NCBI GenBank assembly: GCA_012934845.2
Contig: WNNJ02000546.1
Coordinates: 117,044-181,043, forward strand
Direction of reading: 5' to 3'
Source: Pomphorhynchus laevis
Lineage: Eukaryota; Acanthocephala; Palaeacanthocephala; Echinorhynchida; Pomphorhynchidae
DNA: 64,000 nt
Under the pieces are notes generated by a model that saw only the letters and a list, made by a program, of their open reading frames with translations, was not told the origin of the DNA and made no database searches. Position numbers and translations under genes: made by a program. This document shows, one piece after another, positions 52,855 through 63,244 of the stretch (position 1 is the stretch's first letter; each line of letters opens with the position of its first letter).

Positions 52855-53800
52855 TTCTTAGATTAGAGGTCATCAGTTCTTCCTGATCACCACTAATCCT
52901 TATTCTGATACATCATGTTATTTATTAGTCAAAGGTTTTATGATAGTGTTTCAAAGCCTAGTTTTTATTATTGGTTTACTAGACGGTGGCAAGCAGATCG
53001 CGGGCTACAAATGCACATTGATATGCATCGAGTAAGTTGGTTGTCATTCAACCCTTGCTCGTTGCTTTGACAATTTAATTGCGTACGGCAAATATTTATT
53101 TGTCCCAGGAGGAACATAGCAGTTCCTCCTGATGACCTCTATTCCTTATTCGAATGCATCTAATATTATTTATTAGTCAATTCATAAAAATTGATTTTTA
53201 GTTTTAACTTTAATTATAAATTTTATCGTTGTATTAATATTAATTGTATAAAATATTATATTATTTATTATTTACCGTTATTTATATATAGTATAAAATA
53301 CGTACACACAGTTAAATGATCTGATTTGTTCTACTGATAAGTTATTGTTGACTTGTGGGCTTTGTTTCACAGTAATATAACCTCGGTCAGAAAGACTATA
53401 ACTGTATTTTTGATATGACACTATTGTTCCTGCAAATTTCAAAAGCAAGTTTGATGAATTATTTTATTTCTTATATTATCAACAAAATATTAACATAACA
53501 TATGTTAACATATTATATGTACTGATGACATATAATGCTTATTCTGATATATAGTCTATTATTAATTAGTTAATTTATAAAAATCAACTTTTATTTTAAA
53601 TGTCAATTTTAAATTTTAACTTCATATAAATTATATAAAATATAATATAACAATTAATTTTTTATAATTATTTAAATATTTATTAGTTATTATGTAATTA
53701 TTTAATTATTTAAATTTTATTAAGCATTATTTTTTAATTTAAAGATAATATAAAATCCGTAGACTCAGCTAGCTGATCTGATTTGAAATCTGTCCTTTTA
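52855..53800 (-). repeat. Cluster of R1 repeat pieces, mostly reversed
   Basis: 52858-52930 joins a short forward piece (GATTAGAGGTCATCAG) to a reversed one (ACTAATCCTTATTCTGATAC). 53105-53345 is reversed and runs from the stem side (ACATAGCAGTTCCTCCTGAT, then GACCTC) to the left end (CAGTTAAATGATCTGATTTG). 53560-53800 is a further reversed left half ending GACTCAGCTAGCTGATCTGA. This shows R1 inserting next to R1. Confidence 0.6.
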
Positions 53801-53984
53801 ATCACCTTCCTGTTGAAATTTCACTAATTAATTATACTTTGTTATCAAAAAATAATTTTTATATTATTAATAATATTTTATTATTTAATAATATGTTTGC
53901 TAAGAAATAAGCAATTTAGAAAAAGTAATTAAGTTACTATATTCTTTGAAGTAAAATTCGAAACATATTTGAACCCTTGAAAAT

Positions 53985-54050
53985 TAACGAATATGATAGG
54001 TTAAGTTGTATAATAGACAGTTATTGTAATGTAAAATACTAATATATACT
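53985..54050 (+). mobile_element. Penelope-like element scrap
   Basis: AACGAATATGATAGGTTAAG, then TTGTATAATAGACAGTTATT, is identical to 55130-55170. About 65 bp are shared before AT-rich sequence takes over. Confidence 0.6.
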
Positions 54051-54414
54051 AATATATACATTGCATATATATACAATCATTTAGCATTGGTAATTGATAT
54101 AAAGTACAAGAATAAACTTGATTGATTGATAACAATTTACAAGAAATCTTAATATATATAATATATTACATATATTATTAATTATAATATATCATAAGAA
54201 AACTTTTATTTACTTAAAAATACTTTTTCCTAAAAGGAAAAACGAAATTGATTAATTGATAACAATTTACAAGAAATCTTAAGATAAATTATATAATATA
54301 TTATATATTATATATATGTTATATATATTATATATAACATTATAATATAACAAATAGTATTAAGGAATAAGAAAAATAAACTTAAAAATATTAAAAAAGA
54401 TATAAAAAATGGAT

Positions 54415-54997
54415 TTATTTTAACGTGGCAAATGCGTGTCAGCGCACGCTTACATGACCACAACAAAACAAGACTGTGAATCAGGTGTCGAGAAGGTGTG
54501 AACGGAGGAGGTGTTTGAATGTGATAAAAGAAGGGGCGCGGCGGACGTCGAGAGGGAGTTGATTCCAGGCGAGTGAGGTGGCGACGAGGAAGGATCGGAG
54601 ACCGTAGTTGTTGGAGTAATTAGGAACGTGGAGTAAGAGGGTATGACAGGAACGAAGCGATAGCGAGGTGGGGCGAGTATCGTCTAAGAAAGGAAGGTTG
54701 ATGAACGATGGGGAGCCGACAGCGATGAGACGAAAAGTAACGAGAAGAAGGCGGAGTTTGATGCGGATGTGGATGGTGGGCCAGGAGAGTTGGGCAAAAT
54801 ATGTGGATGTGTGGTCGAAGCGACGAAGACGAAAGAGCACTCGAACGGCGGTGTTGATTATTCGTTGTAGGGGTATGATGATTGATTTTGGAGAATTTGC
54901 GAGAAGGCTGAGGCAGTAATCGATTTTAGGGAAAAGAAGCGATGAAAGAAGAGACACAAGAACGAAAGTCGATAAGGGGGCGGATACGGCGGATGTA
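54415..54997 (-). mobile_element. LINE family 1 copy F, 3' end
   Basis: 54957-54481 is an open frame of 158 codons covering the C-terminal tail of ORF2: FPKIDYCLSLLANSPKS, RIINTAVRVLFRLRRFDHTS, LAWNQLPLDVRRAPSFITFK. The 3' UTR and hairpin follow (CATGTAAGCGTGCGCTGACA, then CGCATTTGCCACGTTAAAAT). Its unbroken tail makes it the least decayed family 1 piece here. The 5' end stops at about 54997, directly against Penelope-like sequence. Confidence 0.8.
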
Positions 54998-56255
54998 AAT
55001 ATAGATATAAATGAACAATTAGAAATATTAAAACAACTTTTAAGAGATAATAATCTGAAAGATCTTTATGTAAATAAAAGAAGTTTTTCTAAAGATATCA
55101 TTTGTTCAATAAATCAAAAATTAATTAACGAATATGATAGGTTAAGTTGTATAATAGACAGTTATTGTAATATAAAATACTATAATCGGACAATAAATGT
55201 TAACTACAAGAAAAAATATACACTGATCATAAATTTCATTGATAAATGTATAGTTTACATAAATATAGCCGGACTTTTAAATAATTCTAAAAGTAGAGAA
55301 ATAATAGGATCAGATTCAAGTAAATATATTCCTAAAATAAGGTATAAGTTGTTACCGCCATTAGGACGAAAGATTTGTAATTATAATAGGGAATAATAGA
55401 ATAAAATTTACAATTCCTTATATAATTATTTAAATTCTTACTCTGGTAAGCTGATTAATAGTGAAAGGTTAAATACATCAAAGATTAAAATTTGTAAAGA
55501 ATATATATTAGATAAAATTAGAGAGAAAATGAAAATAACAAACAATTACAAAAGGAACGATCAAAGTAATAAAGATATGTATACTGAACTTACTAAATTA
55601 AAGCATAACTATATAATAATAACTATTGATAAAACCAGTTAAAGAATTAAAATCAATATGTAACGATAATATTAGAAACATAATGGAAACAGAATGCAAT
55701 TGTAAAAGTCTTAGTTTTGATAAAATAAATGAACATATATGTACCCATAATCTAGAATTAATTGAAAATAGTGAATCAGTACATTTTTTCAATAGGTTTT
55801 TATATAATTTTTGAGCTACTAACGCAAAAATATTAAAAAAAACTTTACTGATAGACCGTTCCTGATAAATACGCATTCATGTTTTAATACGCAAAAACAT
55901 ATGAATGTTTTTAAAAACTAGGTTTAGGCAACACATATATAGTATACAGCATAATAGTCAAACTATATTTCATAAACATATGAGATTAATAGGACATGAT
56001 ATTAAAACTGTAAATTATTTATTTTAGAACATATTATCGAAGAAAACATTTCAATATTAAATCAAAAACTATTAGAAAAAGAAGATTTTTGGATTAAAAC
56101 GCTTAATTCCATGTACCTATTAGGATTGAATGACGTGGTACAAGGAATTGGCAGAAGTAGGATAATACATAATAAACAACTATATTATAATAATCCAGTT
56201 AAACGCAAACCAAGAAGTCATGGTGATAAAATGAATAGGAAAAATAGTTAAAAAT
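54998..56255 (+). mobile_element. Penelope-like element, copy 1, RT core absent
   Basis: N-terminal region: DLYVNKRSFSKDIICSINQ, RLSCIIDSYCNIKYYNRT, IPKIRYKLLPPLGRKICNYN (55060-55395), then IYNSLYNYLNSYSGKLINSE (55415) and YIIITIDKTS (55610). 55675-55790 holds ETECNCKSLSFDKINEHICT and HNLELIEN. The RT catalytic core is missing. 55915-56250 instead reads as the end of a GIY-YIG-type nuclease: FWIKTLNSMYLLGLNDVVQG. That combination (leader, RT, GIY-YIG) is the Penelope-like plan. The assignment rests on motif memory. Confidence 0.5.
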
Positions 56256-57060
56256 ATTAAAAAAGATATGTATATAAATGAACAATTAGAAATATTAAAA
56301 CAACTTTTTAGTGGTAATAAGCTAAAAGATCTTTGTAAATATAAGAAGTTTTTCTAAAGATATCATATGTTCAATAAATCAAAAATTAATTAACGACTAT
56401 GATAGGCTAAGTTGTATAATAGACAGTTATTGTAATACAAAATACTATAATCGTACAATAAATGTTAATAATAACAATTAAAATATACACTAAAATTCAT
56501 TAATAAATGTAAAAATAGCATAAATATAGGTAAACTTTTAAATAAAATTCTAAGAGTAAAGAAATAATAGGATAAAATTTAAGTAAATACATTCCTAAAA
56601 TAAGGTATAAGTTGTTATCGTCACTGGGACGAAAAATGGTAGTTATAATAAGGAATTGAAATCAATATGTAACGATAATATTTGAAACATAATGGAAACA
56701 GAATGCAATTGTAAAAGTCTTAATTTTGATAAAATAAATGAACATATATGTACCCATAATCTAGAATTAATTGAAAATTGTGAATTAAGAAAGCTGCTAT
56801 CAAAAGGGTATAAATATAGATTAAATAATAGCAACGACAAAAATAAAATTTACAATTCGTTATATAATAACTTAAATGATTACTTTAGTAAGCTCATTAA
56901 TAGTGAAAGCTCGAATATATCTAAGATAAACATTTGGAAAGATTATATATTTGATAAAATTAAAAATAAAATGAAAATAACAAACAATTATAAAAGGAAA
57001 GATAAAATTAATAAAGATATGTATAAATAACTTACTAAATTAAAGGATAACTATATATCG
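56256..57060 (+). mobile_element. Penelope-like element, copy 2, head-to-tail
   Basis: It restarts with the same leader as copy 1 (AAATGAACAATTAGAAATAT at 56278 against 55016). 56692-57030 is open for 112 codons: ETECNCKSLNFDKINEHICT, LRKLLSKGYKYRLNNSND, SNISKINIWKDYIFDKIKNK. The C.C...H...DL..I....LR.L..KG.K.R pattern is typical of the region before RT in these elements. It ends before RT. Confidence 0.5.
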
Positions 57061-57607
57061 TGTGGATATATAGTTATGGATCGTGTGGGTTATATGTTTG
57101 TAGAATGTCATTCGAGGAAAGCTGATATTGTAGCAGCATAAATACGTAGTCTACGTCTGCAATTTGACTTAGTGTATAATTAGCTGGAAAATGGTTTCTT
57201 CCCAGTGGATCAAAGGGTTGGTCTGAGTGGTGAGCTTATACTCACTCTGTTGACTTAGTCAAATATTTAATTCTCAAAAGTGAAGGTGTTTGTAGAGCAC
57301 CACCGTATCAGTGTAGCCAGATTTATTAGTGCATCCTGCAGTTGAGAACGTTGAATTGCATTCGTATTTATTGGTACGTTTGAGAATATCGAGAGCACGT
57401 TGGCTATAGTGAACCAATATTTTGGATTGTGATTGTTGCAAATTTTAACAGTAAAGATAGGACCGTCTAGCATTATTAAGCACAAAAAGTATAACGGAAA
57501 TTTCAACAAATTAAAAATAAAAGAGTTCAGACGAAAAAAGAAACATTGTTGAAAATGTAATTTCGTACTTGTACAAAAACAATGCTTAAATGCCATTAAT
57601 ATATGAA
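57061..57607 (-). other. 3' flank of the snRNP gene
   Basis: It probably holds the 3' UTR of the U1A/U2B''-like gene. AATAAA occurs on the minus strand at 57372-57367, 236 nt after the stop. The open frames here are unsupported. Confidence 0.4.
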
Positions 57608-58381
57608 TTACTTTTTAGCAAATGTAATCTTCATTGCATGCTCTGGTGTAATCTTAAATCCTTGAAGAGTATCTTTAGCAGCGGTCGCCATCAACTCTGA
57701 TTCAAATTCAACGAAGGCAATTTGATTGCGACCGGCCACCAACCGAACTTCTTTAAATCCGTGAAATTGATTGAACAATACGTACAGCATTGTTTCCTTC
57801 GTGTCTTCTGGTAGATTTGTAAGAAACAGAATCTTATTAGGAGCAGTACTTTCCATTGAAGGAGCATTGCTTGCACTGGTAGTCGATGCTGCATCAGCCG
57901 CTTTCATTTCATTTCGTTTCGCGGCTTCCATACGTTTACGCTCTTTCTTTGAAAGTACTTGGCTTTGATCCTGTTGTGTCGTGATTGCTAATAAAGGTCT
58001 TTTTGCTGCACGTTCTACAAAAGTACCTTTCATTTTTGCTACTAGATCAGAATCCTTATTAGCAAAAGATATTCGCATTGGCTTATCATAAAATGGAAAT
58101 CCTTGCATCGATCTAAGAGCAGTGGATGATGCATTTATATCATCGAATATTACAAAAGCCTGACCTCGCATTTTTAGGTTCTTGGATGCGACTATGTCCA
58201 AAATTCTACCGAACTGGGAAAACACAGCGTATAGTGATTTTTTTAACTCGTCCTTCTTTACTTTCTCATTTATGTTATTTATATAAATTGTTTGATTAGG
58301 AGGAACACTCATTGAATTCGATGTTGCCGAGGTGGCTGTAGAAGCAGAACCGGAATTACCTACAGAATTTAAAGTGGTCAT
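57608..58381 (-). CDS. SNRPA: U1A/U2B''-type snRNP protein
   Basis: Spliceosomal protein binding stem-loops of U1 and/or U2 snRNA. One coding exon of 257 residues. RRM1 at about 30-108 has RNP2 IYINNI (32-37), RNP1 RGQAFVIF (72-79) and the family signature [14 protein letters not shown] after it. A basic [12 protein letters not shown] linker and an Ala/Ser-rich spacer lead to RRM2 at about 183-257 (LFLTNL 185-190, NQIAFVEF 219-226), ending [13 protein letters not shown]. The length lies between fly SNF (216) and human U1A (282). The Pro-rich spacer of human U1A is absent, as in SNF. TTTGCAG ends two bases before the ATG, so a 5' UTR intron is likely. Whether it serves U1, U2 or both cannot be told. 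Confidence 0.95.
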   Translation of the reverse strand: MTTLNSVGNSGSASTATSATSNSMSVPPNQTIYINNINEKVKKDELKKSLYAVFSQFGRILDIVASKNLKMRGQAFVIFDDINASSTALRSMQGFPFYDKPMRISFANKDSDLVAKMKGTFVERAAKRPLLAITTQQDQSQVLSKKERKRMEAAKRNEMKAADAASTTSASNAPSMESTAPNKILFLTNLPEDTKETMLYVLFNQFHGFKEVRLVAGRNQIAFVEFESELMATAAKDTLQGFKITPEHAMKITFAKK

Positions 58382-58383
58382 AT

Positions 58384-58385
58384 CT
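58384..58385 (-). promoter_or_regulatory. 3' splice site just before the snRNP start codon
   Basis: Minus strand TTTTTGCAG followed by AT-ATG. The pyrimidine-rich tract and AG fit the acceptors used by GOT2 in this window, supporting an intron in the 5' UTR. Confidence 0.6.
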
Positions 58386-58410
58386 GCAAAAATAATCGAA
58401 AATTAAAAAT

Positions 58411-58647
58411 TTAGAAAATAAAAGCAGACAAATCAGATCACTTGGTTATTATAATTCTTACAACCCTGAAGATGACGTGCCGTAGTGCCGTCGAAATATT
58501 GGATTTTTGTAATCAAATAAATATTCCTGTTTCCTCGCCTTGTAATATTTTAAAAATATTTTTAAAATTTAAAAAGTTAAAAATATATTAGAATCAATCA
58601 AATCAGCAATTTAATTAGAAAATAAAAGCAGACAAATCAGATCACTT
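58411..58647 (+). mobile_element. 171-bp insert with perfect 33-bp target duplication
   Basis: The 33-bp sequence beginning TTAGAAAATAAAAGCAGACA is present identically at 58411-58443 and 58615-58647. The 171 bp between contain a hammerhead-like core at 58466-58497 (CTGAAGA, T, GACG ... CGTC, GAAAT) and an AT-rich end. Perfect TSDs imply a recent insertion. It lies in the likely 5' UTR intron or promoter of the snRNP gene. Confidence 0.75.
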
Positions 58648-58892
58648 AATTAAAGATACATATTTTGTAGTAAATATAAAATATTAACATTTTTAAATAT
58701 AAAAATAGTATTTACATTTTTATATTGACCTCGTTCGTTGAAGTGTATTTCGTAAATCATTATTTCAAAAAAGGTATAGTATTTACATTTTTATAAACGT
58801 AAAAATGTAAATAAACTTTAAAAATAAACTTTAAAATTAGTGTAAATACTTTTTCCGGAAGCACGCCGAAATATTTATGACTAGGGCGATGT

Positions 58893-59445
58893 AAAGATCA
58901 AATCAGATAACTGAGTCTACGTATTGTTATATAATTATAAAATAAACAAAACATAATAATGCTAAATCAAAAAGTAATAATTAAATAATAAAATTAATAA
59001 TTGTTTTTAGATTTTCTATAATTTAAATCAAGTTAAAAAAATAAAAATAAAAAATAAAAAATGAAATTTAAAATAAACGTCATTTTTATGAATTGACTAA
59101 TAAATAACAGACGTTGTATCAGAATAAGAATTAGAGGTTATCAGGAGGAACTGCTATGCTATCAGGTTTCGGCCCCTAACTCCTCTACCCAACATAGCAG
59201 CGGGGCCAAATACATGCTAATGATGTATTTCCTCTGAAATAACTATCTAGTATCTTATTCTAATGCAAAGTATATTATTTATTATCCATCCATAAAAATT
59301 TGCCACTTAGAGTTTAAATTTATTCTTTATATTATTGTGTTGATTTATATATTTTACTATTTTCTGTTTGATGGTATTTTTATAGTAACCTAGTTTAAAA
59401 TATGTATCTATTAAATGATTTTGAAGAAAGCCAATATCATTACAT
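58893..59445 (+). repeat. R1 repeat, complete copy
   Basis: It runs from ATCAAATCAGATAACTGAGT to TTTTGAAGAAAGCCAATATC, collinear with 46495-47050 apart from small indels. The stem ACTGCTATGCTA ... CAACATAGCAGC is at 59150-59203. Confidence 0.85.
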
Positions 59446-59504
59446 ATTGTTGCAATTCTTAAAATTTCATTATTTAATGTATTATATTTTATATTATATG
59501 GCAT

Positions 59505-59719
59505 AAAATTGTGGGGCGAAAAATTATATATGGCATTATATAAAAATTATATATGGCAAATTTATATATAAATTATAATAAATTACAAAATTTTATATAA
59601 ATATACATTATATATAAATTATATAAATATTATATATAAATATACAAAATTATATATAAATAAGATATGGCATTATATAAAATGGCGCGAAACATTATAT
59701 ATAGCATAAAATTTCGAGG
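59505..59719. repeat. Degenerate ATATATGGC tandem repeats
   Basis: AAAATTATATATGGCATTAT and variants recur about every 25-40 bp. Two GGCGAAA phrases (59514, 59718) bracket the block. The LINE family 3 insertion starts at its right end. Confidence 0.6.
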
Positions 59720-62706
59720 CGAAAATTGTCTGATTCTCCCTCCTCTTCCTTGGGTTGTTTCGCGCCATTTAACTCCAAATCATCTTCCCTAATTTCTCCT
59801 TCTAAATGCTCACTTAACATCGGTCTCATCAACATTCGTTCCTTACTTCACAAACTCGACCTTGCACTCGAAGTCTTCCAAAATAACTCACTTTCACTTC
59901 TCTGCCTAACCGAATCTTGGCATTCCACAAACGACATATCCATTCGAAGACTCGTATCCCTTAACCTAAACGTTGCTGAACGTGTTCGACATGGTGATTC
60001 AGGAAGCATCAACCATGGTGGTCTACTTTCCTTTTCTTTGCCCACTATATCGTTACATGCTCTAAACTATTCAGTTGCACCTACGTCATTCGAGCTGATG
60101 TGCTTTAACGCTATACACTTCAGTAGACGAATTTGTTTCATCCTATCTATCGACCAGGCTCATCCGCGCCATGTCATACATTCTTTGACGAACTCTTTGA
60201 TATGCTCTCTAACCTAAGCATTACATCATCTCCCGTCATTATTCTTGGTGACCTCAACATTCGACTTGACAGGCCATCATGCGCTAACTCGTCGCGCCTT
60301 CTCAAGACATTATCAGACTTTGGCTTCAGATATATCCCAACCGAATCCACTCAAATCCAAGGTGACACCATTGATTGCATCTTTGTTCGATCATCGTCTA
60401 CTTGCAGCACCGTTTCTGTGAAAGATGTGGGCCTATCCGACCATTACCTTCTCACCATTAACATTGAAACCAATGATCCTCCACACCCTACTCATCCCCA
60501 TATATATCGTCCATGGAAACAACTTGATCTAAATAACTTGCGTATAAACCTTCTCTTATCCCTACTCCTAATTTTCGCCGCCTTTACTAACACTTCACTT
60601 GACGACTTAACCAACATGTACAGCACTGAACTTATTGGCATACTCGATATGATTTTGCCGTTCAAACAATGCACGCCTCGCCGCCAGTCAGAAGCGCCCT
60701 GGTTCGATAGCGATTGCCGAAGAGCAAAGCGCGCCATACGACACCTTCACCGAATGCACTCAAGATTCCGTCGTCGAAATATCATCGAGCAATTAAACTC
60801 ATCTTACACAGAATACCTCGAATTTCGACGCAAATACCGACATCTTCTGAACTCAAAATGCTCATCATACTGGCAAAGCAAAACATCTTTGCGTGACAAT
60901 CATCAACACGCGTGGAAATCCTTTAATAACCTTTTGAGTAGAAACAAACCCTTCACGTCTATCTCTATCTCTTCCAACGAATTCGCATCTCATTTGCAAC
61001 GCAAAATAGCTCGAACTTTGACCTCAATCCACGTACCATTATTTTCTAGTTTCTCCTACGTGGCCCCATATCATACTGAACTGTTTAACTTTTCACTTTT
61101 ACCTATCGAAAGCGTATCTGATGCCCTAGCACGATTACTCAATTCAACCTCTCCTCTCGATCCTGTTCCAACATACATTCTAAAGTTACTAAGTGACACC
61201 ATCAACCCTTATCTCACAAGTGTCTACAACATGTCTATCCATTTATCACACTGCCCTTCGTCGTTCAAACATGCCATAGTTTGCCCATTATTAAAGAAGC
61301 ATCATCTTGATCCCAGTTCCACCTCCTCCTATAGACCAATATCACACCTTCCGACCATCTCAAAACTTTTTGAGCGTCTCACCCTCAGACAGGTAAGCAA
61401 CTACATATCATCAAATTCTATGTTTCCACCTTTTCAATCTGCATATAGACCACAACATTCTAGTATGACCGCATGCACAAAACTCTTCAATGATCTACTT
61501 CTTGCTCTTAACAAACATCTAGCAAGCCTTGTAATTTCACTTGATTTATCCTCCGCCTTCGATGTAGTTGATCACACTATACTTCTCTCATGTCTAAGAC
61601 AATGTTACTGCTTCTCGTCTCATGTCATTTCTTGGTTCAAATCCTACCTCTCAAATCGCTCTTATCACGTAGTCTCCAAATCCAACTCTTCTGCACCGGT
61701 TCCTCTCAGCTGCGGTGTACCACAAGGATCTATTCAAGGGCCGCTTCTTATCACCCTTCTTCTTGGTGATTTATCTTCCATCGTGGTCCCTTTCGGCTTT
61801 CAAGTTATTCAGTACGCTGACGATATAGTAATCTATGCATCATGCACACTCACATCTGCATCCAACCTCGCTTCCAATGCATCGTCTTGCCTCTCTGTTA
61901 TTCACGTATATCTTTGTTCAATCCGTATGTTTCTAAACAACGAGAAATCTAACATGATGTGGATAACACCGCGCCACTCTTACACCATCGATTTTCCAGT
62001 ATGCATACACGATTTCCGTCTTTCATTCACAGCAAGATCAGTTCATGCTCCCTAATCCTCCGTGACATCCGAAGTGTTCGTAGAAACCTCGACGTCAAAT
62101 CGACTGCTATTTTAATCTTCAGCCTTTTCATGCCTCGTCCAGAATATTGCTTAGGTCTTCTCGTAAACTGTCAAGCATATCAATTTCATTATTTACAAAG
62201 GATTCTGCACACGGCTGCTAGAGTCATCTTCCGCCTTCGCAAGTACGACCACATCTCCAACACCCTCCGCATCCTTAACTGGCTCGAAATTCCGATCCGC
62301 ATAACCTCTCAAATTCTCACACTTGCATGGCAAATCAAATTCCAGCACATCCTATATGACAACTAGTCTCTCCCTAAGAAGTCATCGCTCCTACTCACTT
62401 TTCGTCCCCCGTCACAATGGTAATCACGGATATCGTGCGTTCACCATTGCTGCACCACGCCTTTGGAACAAACTTCCTCGTGACACAAAATCATTGACGT
62501 CGCTTAAACACTTCAAAACTTCCTTGATCGCCATACTTCTTGCAAACGAACTAAAATAACACTTTCAGCCGCAATCAATTCAATAACTCTACATACAAGT
62601 TCAAACATTCATCGGACGTAAACTTGTCTTTTGATTTTTATAGTGGGCCTGTAAGTGGTTCTATTCACCACAAAGGCCACTCTAAATAAATTCTATTCTA
62701 TTCTAT
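59720..62706 (+). mobile_element. LINE family 3 (L2/CR1-like), best preserved
   Basis: Endonuclease and RT are both present, followed by a C-terminal tail, a 3' UTR with a terminal hairpin (GGGCCTGTAAGTGG ... CCACAAAGGCC at about 62643-62680) and a TTCTA microsatellite tail to about 62706. The 3' end differs completely from family 1, although the proteins are related. No ORF1 lies upstream, so the copy is either single-ORF or truncated at the 5' end. Confidence 0.9.
59726..62559 (+). pseudogene. LINE family 3 EN-RT ORF with three frame breaks
   Basis: 59726-60150: LNIGLINIRSLLHKLDLALE and LLCLTESWHSTNDI, the APE endonuclease start. The frame changes near 60145. 60133-62055 (about 640 codons) continues with VIILGDLNIRLD, IDCIFVRSS and VGLSDHYLLTIN, then RT: SSYRPISHLPTISKLFERL, LVISLDLSSAFDVVDHTILL, SCGVPQGSIQGPLLITLLLG, QVIQYADDIVIYA with an intact polymerase box. 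A second change near 62040 leads to RRNLDVKSTAILIFSLFMPR, with part of the thumb region apparently lost. A third near 62350 leads to AFTIAAPRLWNKLPRDTKSL. Enzyme cores are whole in sequence, but no single protein results. Confidence 0.9.
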
Positions 62707-63037
62707 GAATAAATGCTCATGCAAAAATATGTTTCTTGTAAATTTAAATATGTCATCTTTACGATATAAATTAAAAGTAGTTTTAATTGTTGTTAATTTA
62801 ATGTTTATATTATACCTATTTTATTAAGAATTAAACTGTTTGATTTAATTTAATATTTGTCCGGAACATTTTATTTATACAGTTTTGATTTATTTTTACA
62901 CAGCAAAACAAAAATATTGAGTAATGAAAATAATTAAGTAGAACTACGAGTAATTGTACAAATTTATATAAAACAAAAGCTATTATTATATCAAAATTAT
63001 TTAAAACTTTCATTTTTTAACAGGAACATTGTTCGAT
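62707..63037. other. AT-rich spacer / 3' flank of the prefoldin gene
   Basis: No coding feature was recognised. It should include the 3' UTR of the prefoldin-2 gene on the minus strand. Confidence 0.5.
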
Positions 63038-63244
63038 TTAGTTGTTAGTGAATTGATCAGTTTTAATCTCCTGAGTTACAGTTTTCTGGTGATTCTCCAG
63101 CTGAGTAAGGCGTTCATCAATATATCTTTCTTTTTGTTTATATTCTTCTAACTCATCTTGTAACTGTTTAATGATCACTAAGCGATCATACTGTATTAGT
63201 ACACCATTCAAAAGCCTATAACATTTTCGATCATCGGTTAATTC
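63038..63244 (-). CDS. PFDN2: Prefoldin subunit 2, last exon (partial gene)
   Basis: Prefoldin is a cytosolic hexamer that hands actin and tubulin to the TRiC chaperonin. The exon opens after a TTTTTAG acceptor and encodes 68 residues: ELTDDRKCYRLLNGVLIQYD matches the DRKCYR..GGVLVERT signature of subunit 2. The charged heptad-like helix QLQDELEEYKQKERYIDERL and TQLENHQKTVTQEI follows, the C-terminal coiled-coil arm. The frame is phase 0 at the acceptor. The N-terminal helix and hairpin must lie in exons beyond 64000; none was found between 63245 and the window end. The usual ERTVKEV is replaced by IQYDRLVI, so the gene is divergent. Confidence 0.75.
   Translation of the reverse strand, partial: ELTDDRKCYRLLNGVLIQYDRLVIIKQLQDELEEYKQKERYIDERLTQLENHQKTVTQEIKTDQFTNN

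Noticed and set aside
57267-57596. 109-codon minus-strand frame after the snRNP gene
   Set aside because: It sits in the 3' flank, is low in complexity (Phe/Leu/Ile) and has no recognisable domain; it is likely 3' UTR.
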